A stretch of 62,036 nucleotides of DNA, taken from positions 1 through 62,036 of the forward strand of contig NZ_FQVT01000016.1 of assembly GCF_900129445.1 (NCBI RefSeq). The letters run 5' to 3'. The notes below the pieces were generated by a model. It did not search any database and was not told the DNA's origin. It saw nothing but the letters and a program-made list of their open reading frames with translations. This document shows positions 27,142 to 34,949 of this stretch, one piece after another (positions within the stretch are counted from its first letter, which is position 1; every line of letters begins with the position of its first letter). This DNA is from Salegentibacter echinorum. GTDB lineage: Bacteria > Bacteroidota > Bacteroidia > Flavobacteriales > Flavobacteriaceae. The translations under genes and the position numbers were made by a program.

Positions 27142-27175
27142 CCCTCTTAATCATTCGATTTTGAGGGTTTTGTGT
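27142..27175 (+). terminator. Terminator after tRNA-Leu
   Basis: CCCTC (27142-27146) pairs with GAGGG (27163-27167), with a second short stem inside, and a T-rich tract follows. It lies five bases after the tRNA CCA end. Confidence 0.6.
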
Positions 27176-27188
27176 TTTTATGAAGTTG

Positions 27189-27211
27189 AATCTGTACGCT
27201 AATCTGTACGC
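27189..27211. repeat. Tandem 11-bp repeat next to tRNA-Leu
   Basis: AATCTGTACGC occurs twice (27189-27199 and 27201-27211), one base apart, 52 bp past the tRNA-Leu end. A pair of short direct repeats beside a tRNA 3' end is what a recombinase arm site can look like, but no integrase gene is nearby. Confidence 0.5.
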
Positions 27212-28281
27212 AAGAAAAGAATAAGGAAGTTTTATTCTGTTTTACACCAAGTGATTTTATTTCTTAAATTCAATGATATAGATTTGATCTAATCTAATTA
27301 TCACTCACTTTTAAAATCGCGCCCTGTACATAAATAAAAGGTGGAATACTACATTCGTCTTGCTTGTATTATCTTACGAATTACACTCAAATAAATTTGA
27401 TGAGTCTATTGTCGTTTCTATAAAATTGGATGTTAAATAGTATTATAGACCATCGTAGTCCCTTATTTTGCAGAATATCGTGTCAAATAACATCAAAATA
27501 CAACATATTACTATTTATAAAGCTAAATAAATATAAATAATTAGATACTGAATGATGAAGATTTATGAATAGGATTAGTGGTCTGCAATTAGAGATATTT
27601 GATGGATTTCCTTTTTTTTATTTCGATTGGTTTCATTTAAAATAAACTGTTAATTTCACTCAAATTATCACTCATCAAACTACTTACTATTATACTTCCC
27701 TACTACACAAATTTTCATTCTGGACAAGGGACCTTTATGTAGTTACTATTGAAATTTAGTTATTTGGGAACATCTGTTCCATTCCAAAGTTCGAAATTTG
27801 TTGATATGCACGATATCAGAAGTACGTCATTTACATTATCTTATTGGTTGATATCTCGGTTTATTTCTGAAAAACTTAAAATGTATTACAAATACTTCCA
27901 TTTTTATTATTGAGAATACCCATTATATTTAATAAAAGTTGTGGAGTTTAGTTGAAAATTGCTTATTTAAAATTAAAAATAAGTTAACCTTTTGTATTTC
28001 AGCATAATATTGAGTGCGGAAATGATTAAGTTTATAGAATTAACCCTGCCAATTGTAAGTCATCTTATGTTCTGAATCATAAGAAGTTACAACAGATTAA
28101 TGAGTAGTAGATGTTAGGAAGATAACTGAGGCTCTCCACTTTTATTTATAAGAATAGGTCGGTGAACGTTTCTAAATTATTAGGGTTTAATAAAATAAGG
28201 TATAACGAAAATAATTTAATGCATTTTTATATAAAAACATAAATATAAACTTTCAAAACACAAATTTTTAATAAATTTTTA
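27212..28281. other. Gene-poor AT-rich stretch
   Basis: About 1.1 kb without a credible open frame on either strand and without RNA genes I can recognise. It is very AT-rich and has only weak direct repeats (ATTATCACTCA near 27298 and again near 27664). It separates core genes and tRNAs from the GH109-like gene and could be eroded mobile-element DNA. Confidence 0.5.
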
Positions 28282-28289
28282 TATTTTTG
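28282..28289 (+). promoter_or_regulatory. Candidate -7 box for the GH109-like gene
   Basis: TATTTTTG matches TAnnTTTG, 70 nt before the ATG at 28360. No convincing -33 element is seen in this AT-rich region. Confidence 0.35.
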
Positions 28290-28359
28290 AATAAATAATT
28301 AAAGATGAAAATACTTTATTTTCTAGCTTCATCTATTAACTTAAACTAAAACATTTAAT

Positions 28360-29841
28360 ATGAGTTCAGACCGCAGATCATTCTTAAGAAATATGGCTCT
28401 GGGAGGAGGGGCAATCGCAACCGGATCTATGTTATCCTCTTGTAGTAGTGAAGAAAAACTAGCTCAAATAAAAGCCGCCGCGAGCCGCAAGCCTAGTATG
28501 AATTTTAATATGAGTGGTTATGCTGCCCCACCGCTTGATACTGTTAGAATAGGTATTGTGGGGATTGGTGACCGCGGTGCGGGTGCGGTAGAACGCATGA
28601 CCTATATTGAAGGCGTAGAAATTACCGCGCTTTGTGATAAACGCCAGGCAGCCGTAGATGGCGGACAAAAAATTCTTCAGGAAGCCGGACTTCCAAAAGC
28701 AGCAGAATTTGCCAATAGTGAAACGGCTTATAAAGAAATGTGCCAGAGTGATCTGGTAGATTTAGTATATGTAGTAACTTCCTGGGATTGGCATATCCCT
28801 ATCGCTTTAGAGGCAATGGAAAACGATAAGCACACGGCAGTAGAAGTTTCTACCGCCAGGACGATGGACGAATGCTGGCAAATCGTGGAAACTTCAGAAC
28901 GCACCAAAAAACACTGCGTGATCCTGGAAAATTGCTGCTATGATTATTTTGAACTGCTAACCCTTAATATGGTGCGCCAGGGTGTTTTTGGTGATCTTAT
29001 TCACGGGGAAGGCGCTTATATCCACGATCTGGATTACTGGCATTTTAACAAGCCGCAGGACGATAAAATGACAGATGGTGCTTATACAGATTATTGGCGC
29101 CTTGAAGAAAACAGAAGACACGCCAATGTATACCCTACTCACGGACTTGGGCCCATTTGTCAGGCCATGAATATAAACCGCGGCGATAAAATGGATTTTC
29201 TTACCTCCATTATGTCCGATGATTTTACTTTAGGAAAAAGGATTGAAGAAGAAGCTAAAGAAAACCCAGAGCTGAAGCAGTTTGTAGGTGCAGATATGAG
29301 AGGTAATATGGATATCCAGCTTATTAAAACCAATAAGGGCCGTACTATTATGATTCAGCACGATGTGACCTCACCAAGGCCTTATTCCAGAATTCATATG
29401 TTGAGCGGAACAGAATGTTTTGCTCAAAAATGGCCTTTAAAACATATTGCCTTTGGTCACGATGTAGCCGATGATGCAAAAATGAAAGAACTGGAAGAAA
29501 AATACACCCCAGAGATTTTAAAACGCGTAGGTGAAATGGCCAAGAAAGTTGGCGGCCACGGTGGGATGGACTTTATTATGGACTGGCGTTTAATTGACTG
29601 CCTCAGAAACGGGTTGCCAATGGATATGGATGTATATGATGCCGCTTCCTGGAGTTCTTTAACCCCGCTAAGTGAATGGTCTATTGCCAATAAATCGAAT
29701 TCTATTGAAGTGCCAGATTTTACCCGGGGTGCCTGGAAAACCAATAAGCCTGTAGATCTAAGTATGTCTGGTAAAGCTGGTTCTACTGGAGTTAGAAACC
29801 TGGAACGTACAGGAGCTGGAACCCAGTTGGATGTAGAGTAA
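28360..29841 (+). CDS. GH109-family NAD-dependent glycosidase (alpha-N-acetylgalactosaminidase-like), Tat lipoprotein
   Basis: A 493-residue Gfo/Idh/MocA-fold protein. A twin-arginine motif (DRRSFLR, residues 4-10) precedes a lipobox Cys28. The residues after it (SSEE) resemble a Bacteroidota surface-export signal. The NAD-binding loop GIVGIGDRG begins at Gly65. The blocks THGLGPICQAMNINRGDKM and GGHGGMDFIMDWRLIDC, with the VYDAASWSSL tail, match GH109. This family removes terminal alpha-GalNAc by an NAD-assisted oxidation-elimination mechanism and is known for cleaving A-antigen and mucin-type glycans. It faces away from the glycoprotein-degradation genes to its right, which probably share its substrate. 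Confidence 0.85.
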   Translation: MSSDRRSFLRNMALGGGAIATGSMLSSCSSEEKLAQIKAAASRKPSMNFNMSGYAAPPLDTVRIGIVGIGDRGAGAVERMTYIEGVEITALCDKRQAAVDGGQKILQEAGLPKAAEFANSETAYKEMCQSDLVDLVYVVTSWDWHIPIALEAMENDKHTAVEVSTARTMDECWQIVETSERTKKHCVILENCCYDYFELLTLNMVRQGVFGDLIHGEGAYIHDLDYWHFNKPQDDKMTDGAYTDYWRLEENRRHANVYPTHGLGPICQAMNINRGDKMDFLTSIMSDDFTLGKRIEEEAKENPELKQFVGADMRGNMDIQLIKTNKGRTIMIQHDVTSPRPYSRIHMLSGTECFAQKWPLKHIAFGHDVADDAKMKELEEKYTPEILKRVGEMAKKVGGHGGMDFIMDWRLIDCLRNGLPMDMDVYDAASWSSLTPLSEWSIANKSNSIEVPDFTRGAWKTNKPVDLSMSGKAGSTGVRNLERTGAGTQLDVE

Positions 29842-29863
29842 TAAGGTTTTAAAAGCGCTTGAA

Positions 29864-29908
29864 AGAAGGTGGGGTATTAATTTTAATTATTCCTACCTTC
29901 TTTTTATT
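29864..29908 (+). terminator. Terminator after the GH109-like gene
   Basis: AGAAGGT (29864-29870) pairs with ACCTTCT (29895-29901), extended by G-U/G-C pairs, and a T run follows. The stretch 29909-30222 holds no credible gene. Confidence 0.7.
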
Positions 29909-30222
29909 TAAATCAGAATTATCATTTTGCGGTTAGAGAGTCAATAATAAGTTCTCATTCCTTTCTTTCTGGAGCAAAGAAATACGCCGTATATTCAATG
30001 TGATCTTTGCCGGCAGGATCTGCTCTCTACAAAAAGCGATAAATATACTCTTTTTGCATATATATCGTTTATTTTGTGCGTCAGAACCTTCATTTCCCAA
30101 CTCTTCGGTATTCACCTCATCTTCTTTGTTAAGTAAAATTATTTTTTGATTTTTCGAAATTTCAGAAGAATTTTGGATATTATAGCAAAAGCCTATGTTC
30201 TATTTTTTCAAATACAAATTCG

Positions 30223-30256
30223 AAAACACTACATCTTTAAGGTGAATTAGTGTTTT
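30223..30256 (-). terminator. Hairpin at the end of the 30-kb minus-strand gene block
   Basis: AAAACACTA (30223-30231) pairs perfectly with TAGTGTTTT (30248-30256), downstream of the last minus-strand gene. The T tract on the minus strand is modest. Confidence 0.5.
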
Positions 30257-30292
30257 AGGTTTAGTCATTCACAATCTATTCCAGCTATGTAA

Positions 30293-30499
30293 CTAATCCT
30301 GTTTTTTCACTCTTTGCTTTCTTCCCATAAAAAGATATAAAATACCCCCAATGATGTTAAGGAAGATGACCATAAGAATCCAGATAAGTTTATCGTTTTT
30401 CTGAAAATCATTCCGAAGAATATCAATTAATGCGATTAAAGGTATGATGGAAACACCTATTAAAATGATTTGTGGAGTGCCTAAAGCTAATGCGGTCAT
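30293..30499 (-). CDS. PLDc_N domain small membrane protein
   Basis: A 68-residue protein with two transmembrane helices. The LIALIDILRNDF start and WILMVIFLNIIGGILYLFMGRKQ end are the hallmark of the phospholipase D nuclease N-terminal (PLDc_N) domain, which also occurs as stand-alone small proteins of unknown role. It lies 23 bp after the preceding minus-strand gene. Confidence 0.8.
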   Translation of the reverse strand: MTALALGTPQIILIGVSIIPLIALIDILRNDFQKNDKLIWILMVIFLNIIGGILYLFMGRKQRVKKQD

Positions 30500-30522
30500 A
30501 TTTTGGATTATGTAAAGGGTTA

Positions 30523-30951
30523 TTACTCTTTTTCAAACTGCAATTCGTTTCCACTCATAATTATCTTTTTATTTTTCTCGAATATTTTTAACAGTAGAAT
30601 AGTCTTATTTTGTTTGTTGGGATAATAGGTTATCCCAATATCAGATTTAAAAACTAAACCAGAGCTTTTCCAGTTTTTTTCAAATCCGTTTTCCCAGGTT
30701 CCGTTTATAATTCTTTCACCGGCAGAGTCTATTAGTTGTATTTTAGCAATAGAATCGTTTACGAAACGTATTGATTCAATTTTAGAACCTTTCTTATTTG
30801 AAGATTCACTTGAACTTACCGCAGCCCATTTTCCAAATAATTGAACATTAGTGTAACCTTTTTCACCATTATTTTGTGACTCTTTATTTACACAAAATAT
30901 AAAAGAAATGGCTAAGCTTATTGCCAATAGAAGGGTTTTGAACGTTCTCAT
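30523..30951 (-). CDS. Secreted protein, unrecognised (lipocalin-like layout)
   Basis: A 142-residue protein with an N-terminal export signal (residues about 1-20; Cys20 is in a poor lipobox context). The mature part has a GKWAAVSSSES strand near the start, INGTWENGFEKNW in the middle and short alternating strands to the end. This is the pattern of small lipocalin-like proteins common in Bacteroidota, but I cannot assign a family. It is probably cotranscribed with the PLDc_N gene. Confidence 0.6.
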   Translation of the reverse strand: MRTFKTLLLAISLAISFIFCVNKESQNNGEKGYTNVQLFGKWAAVSSSESSNKKGSKIESIRFVNDSIAKIQLIDSAGERIINGTWENGFEKNWKSSGLVFKSDIGITYYPNKQNKTILLLKIFEKNKKIIMSGNELQFEKE

Positions 30952-31121
30952 TAATATGGTTCTATGATTTATAATTGTCTTTTTAATGGGTTACAAGGCT
31001 TTCGAGAATGGCTGTTGCTGACAAGTTTGTTAGGTTGTGACCGCTCCTAATAAATTTCGCTAAAACATCGAATCTCGAAAAACTATTTAGCCGCAATTGG
31101 TTCTATGCGTCCTTGTCACAA

Positions 31122-31958
31122 TTATTTTTCAGGCGTAAGTTTAAATTCAGTTCGTTTGTTTACCCCAATCCCCATTATAGAAATATTAGTTTCAACATTC
31201 ATATTGCCTTCATAAGATATCCAATAGCCTTTTTGTAAATCAAATTCAGCTGTTGCCTTGTGAGACATTTTCATAAACGTTTTTTTATCAGTTTTATCTT
31301 TTGAAAACATTGACATCATTTTATTTTCAATATCTCCAGAAACGAATTCTTCGATATCATATTCGATAATGGCAATTTTTTTTCCGTTTTTCATTTTTAT
31401 ATCTTTAAGTCGAACAAGGTTTTTCCTGTAAATTGAGTCTGGTTTAAAGGTTTGGTCCACAGCAATCATATCAACTTGTAAATTCCATTCGTCTCCAATT
31501 TTAACTGGTTTTGTTGGAAGTTCAAATAATACTGAAATTATGTTTTTTTGAGCTCTTTTGTAATAGAAGCTTAACATTTCGCCTTCCGGACTTATTTTTC
31601 CTCGTAAAACTACATTTCCGTTCATCGCGGCCATTACTGGAAATATACTTCCGGTTGTGTCTGCTTCAACTTTTTTGAGCATCATTGCAATATCTATATT
31701 TCCGCTTTTGTCTGGATATAGTTTTGTTTCATATTTCAAGTTGGATAATTGCTTTTTCATTGCGTTGAACATTCCGCTCATTCCTTTCGAAAGAGAATCC
31801 TTTTCATCTTGTTCATTACTTTTTTCAAAAATTACATCTTTCATTACAGTTTTGTAAGTCAGGGTATCCGAAATTTTCCATTTCAAATTTACAGTTTCTC
31901 TTTGCTGTGCATTCAAGTTAAAAGCAATAAAAATTAATAGTAGTAGAAGTTTTTTCAT
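31122..31958 (-). CDS. Secreted DUF6263-like protein
   Basis: A 278-residue exported protein if started at MKKLLLLLIFIAFNLNAQ (31958). Four codons upstream an ATG gives MTAI, which would lengthen the signal oddly. The mature region begins LKWKISDTLTYKTVM and contains PTKPVKIGDEWN and IAIIEYDIEEF, a pattern seen in secreted proteins labelled DUF6263 in Bacteroidota. Function unknown. It lies downstream of the three TlpA-type genes, 103 bp after the last. Confidence 0.6.
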   Translation of the reverse strand: MKKLLLLLIFIAFNLNAQQRETVNLKWKISDTLTYKTVMKDVIFEKSNEQDEKDSLSKGMSGMFNAMKKQLSNLKYETKLYPDKSGNIDIAMMLKKVEADTTGSIFPVMAAMNGNVVLRGKISPEGEMLSFYYKRAQKNIISVLFELPTKPVKIGDEWNLQVDMIAVDQTFKPDSIYRKNLVRLKDIKMKNGKKIAIIEYDIEEFVSGDIENKMMSMFSKDKTDKKTFMKMSHKATAEFDLQKGYWISYEGNMNVETNISIMGIGVNKRTEFKLTPEK

Positions 31959-32061
31959 AATTGCGGTCACTTTTTTAAATTCATATTTTTGGTCGAGGTA
32001 TTCAAGATTATTTAATTCATTTTTTAGATTATAGCTGATAGAATTGCTTTGTCAAGGGTTT

Positions 32062-34917
32062 TTATTTCCTTAACTCTTCCTTAAATATTTGTTTATACCC
32101 ATCCATGTGTGAAACTGGAGGTAATTTAGTCTTGATGACTTCGCCTTTTTTGTTTACCAGGGTATAATGTGGTATTCCCGTGATGTTGAATTTATCGGCC
32201 AAATAATTCCATTCATCCCGGGAAACCCTGTAATGCTCTCCATTAATATCCGGAATTAAATTATTATAAGCGGTTTTTGGCGATGATTGGTTAGTGATAT
32301 ATACAAAAACAATGTCTTTACCTTCTAAATCTGCCTTTAGAGGTTTCATCTTTTTTATTCCTGATAGGCAGGGGGCACACCAGGTTGCCCAAAAGTCTAT
32401 AAACACAACTTTACCTTTATATTTTGAAATGATGGCATCAAAAATATTATCGGCTTCTGTTTTTGGAAGTTCCCTGGCAAGAAAACCAATTTTAGATTTG
32501 TTGGTCTCTATCTTTTTTTTAATTCTATTATTCTCAACTTCAATTACTTTGGCAATAAAGGGTTCAGATACTTTTTTTTGAGAAGCTATAAGTTCAGTTT
32601 TGCTTAACGGAATAAAATTAAGGCCCATACTTCCCAAAATATATTGCGACATAATAACATCGGCGCTAAAGGTATTCCCTAAGTTCTCCCTTATTTTTCC
32701 TGTTTGCTGTTGTAGTAGCTCACTTTGCACATAAGCATTTATAATATTTTCATGCTTTTGGATAAAACTTTTACTTTCGTTACTATTTTCTTTGGTATAG
32801 TATGCCGCGAGATGTTTATACTCTTCTTCCGTCAATAACTCCTTTCGGGCTTTTTGCACAGCTATTTCTTCTGAAGTGAAGCTAACATCCAGACCTTTAT
32901 TCTCCATTATTTCTAAAATGAGATTAATATTGACACCATCTCTGCTAGAGATTTGAGACTTCTCTTTATCGGTTAGCTTTCTATAAACACTACTTAATTT
33001 AAAACTATAGCTTTTTATAACTTCCTGATTTTTTTTTCTAAACTGTTCTTGTTTTTCTAAGGATGCTGCATTCTCTTTTCTAAATTTCTTGAGTTCATGA
33101 ACGAGTGCTTTCTCTTGTTTTGTTAGCGCTATGTTTTTGGATTCAAGAATTTTAGCTAATTCAATTGGTTTAGGATGAACCACGCTTATTTCGCCCAGCA
33201 TTGGAGGCACAAATCTCAGGCGGTTGATAAAACTTTTATAAGCGCTGGAAACCACCGCCAATTTATTATCATATATTTTTGGCGTCAGGAAACTCATGTA
33301 CGCGCTATTAATTTTTGAAGAATTTCTGTCTTTTGAATAGATGTCGTAACTGAGGAGATACTCGTAAAGGCCATAATCCAGGTCTAAATTAAACACCTGC
33401 AGGGCTTTGTCACTGATAAACCTGGTTTTTAATACACTGTCACGTTTTTGTACCTGACGATTATATTGAGAAATACATTCTTTTTTATATGCTGCTAAAG
33501 AAAACTGATCTACCCGAATTAACACTTTGTCATAAAAAGAGAAATCCCTTGTTATAAACTCCAAACTCATTAAATCGGTATTAAGTTGAGCAATATCACC
33601 TGTAAAATATATGCCCTCCGGTTTATGTGCGTTTATCAACTGCCAGGTCTCTTTTGCCGGTTCTACCAATACCGAAATATTATAATTGGGGAACCGCACA
33701 TAAACCTGCTGCGGATGGTACGATGGGAATTTCACCGAAAAACTACCATCATCCTGAATTTTAATTAAATGAGAATCCTGATTTCCGGTAAAAACATTGT
33801 TCACATACACCATACCCGTTTTTTCTTTGCCATGAGGGTTAAAGCCCCTAATAATCCCCGAATAAGTGGCGGAGTCTATTTTAAACAGTTCATCTTCTTT
33901 GTAGACAACATCATTGGGCAATGTAAACCCCGGTTTATTTAGCGTTTTGAGGGTATAGGTTTTGAGGGTTTGTGGACTATATCCAAATTTTGCAGTTTTG
34001 TTTTTGCCTTGTTTTGCGTAAACCGTTTTTTTCTCTCTTTCGTTTTCCAAAATGATTTTATAAGCACCATTAGTCTTATCTACACTTTTATAGCTCCAAA
34101 TCTTTTTATCCAAAACGGCATAGTCGTAATAAAAACTAAAGGCCCAGGCATTGCTTCCGTCGCCCTTTAACCAATCCCCCCTTAGTTCTTGCGGAAATTT
34201 TGAGGCTAAATATTCTTCAATATCATTTATTCTATAGTCCGGATAATCTTTATTGGCTTTGTACAAATCCCCAAAACCACCATTAAAACTAACCTGCAAA
34301 TAATGCTCGTCCCAATTTTTAAAATAGAACATCCGGTAATCTTTCCCGTTTTTTACGATAAAACGATATTCCCCGGTTTCGTTTGGTCTAAAATGAACCA
34401 CTTCTTCAATGGTATATGGCTTGGTCCTAAAAAATATTTTTTCTGCTTCTACCTTAAATTCAGCATTATTTTCCCCATCTGTGGTAAACCAGGTTTTCTT
34501 TATTTTATTAGGAACATTGGCCATCGTTACTCGTTTGGACCCCAACGGATCCTTGTGCTTTATAAAGAGCTGGAAATTATCATCGCCCCTTTTTAGTTTA
34601 ATGGAATCTTCGGCCAAAATTTCCATTTGATAACGCTGAATGTTTTTTTGTCTATCCATAGCCTCAAAAGCGAAAATGCCATTGGGCTCTTTACGAATGT
34701 TCTGGTACATAAATGGGCGGTAACCGAATTCTATAAAATCGCGATGGATCAGGAGTCCGTTGTATTCGCCATTTCCTGTATTTCCCTGCCACTCGCCAAA
34801 GACGCTTTCCGGAAGTTTTATTTTGCTATTTTTTGTGTTTTGAGCATAGCTAAAGCTTACAAAAAGTATAAAAAGGGAAATACCGATGTATTTTGGGAGT
34901 TTGGTTGGGTTTTTCAT
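32062..34917 (-). CDS. Large secreted TlpA-type thioredoxin-domain protein (copy A)
   Basis: About 951 residues from the MKNPTKLPKYIG start. An ATG six codons upstream also exists, but the sister protein aligns with this one. A signal peptide ends in SYAQ. Residues about 30-240 form a beta-rich domain nearly identical to that of the next gene. A long helical middle of unknown family follows. The last 130 residues are a TlpA/ResA thioredoxin domain with WATWCAPC (Cys847, Cys850) and the cis-Pro loop ITGIPHYTLV. It probably exchanges thiols and disulfides outside the cytoplasm. It starts 32 bp after the preceding TlpA-type gene. Confidence 0.85.
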   Translation of the reverse strand: MKNPTKLPKYIGISLFILFVSFSYAQNTKNSKIKLPESVFGEWQGNTGNGEYNGLLIHRDFIEFGYRPFMYQNIRKEPNGIFAFEAMDRQKNIQRYQMEILAEDSIKLKRGDDNFQLFIKHKDPLGSKRVTMANVPNKIKKTWFTTDGENNAEFKVEAEKIFFRTKPYTIEEVVHFRPNETGEYRFIVKNGKDYRMFYFKNWDEHYLQVSFNGGFGDLYKANKDYPDYRINDIEEYLASKFPQELRGDWLKGDGSNAWAFSFYYDYAVLDKKIWSYKSVDKTNGAYKIILENEREKKTVYAKQGKNKTAKFGYSPQTLKTYTLKTLNKPGFTLPNDVVYKEDELFKIDSATYSGIIRGFNPHGKEKTGMVYVNNVFTGNQDSHLIKIQDDGSFSVKFPSYHPQQVYVRFPNYNISVLVEPAKETWQLINAHKPEGIYFTGDIAQLNTDLMSLEFITRDFSFYDKVLIRVDQFSLAAYKKECISQYNRQVQKRDSVLKTRFISDKALQVFNLDLDYGLYEYLLSYDIYSKDRNSSKINSAYMSFLTPKIYDNKLAVVSSAYKSFINRLRFVPPMLGEISVVHPKPIELAKILESKNIALTKQEKALVHELKKFRKENAASLEKQEQFRKKNQEVIKSYSFKLSSVYRKLTDKEKSQISSRDGVNINLILEIMENKGLDVSFTSEEIAVQKARKELLTEEEYKHLAAYYTKENSNESKSFIQKHENIINAYVQSELLQQQTGKIRENLGNTFSADVIMSQYILGSMGLNFIPLSKTELIASQKKVSEPFIAKVIEVENNRIKKKIETNKSKIGFLARELPKTEADNIFDAIISKYKGKVVFIDFWATWCAPCLSGIKKMKPLKADLEGKDIVFVYITNQSSPKTAYNNLIPDINGEHYRVSRDEWNYLADKFNITGIPHYTLVNKKGEVIKTKLPPVSHMDGYKQIFKEELRK

Positions 34918-34949
34918 TTTAAGTTGGTTTTTCATTGTGGTTGGGAGGA

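Noticed and set aside
29933-30115. A 60-codon minus-strand open frame after the GH109-like gene
   Set aside because: No motif, no promoter, and it lies in an AT-rich intergenic stretch; no support for a gene.
31010-31060. GTTAGGT core resembling an integron attC site in the gap before the 282-codon frame
   Set aside because: No matching RYYYAAC partner at the right distance and no integron integrase in the window.
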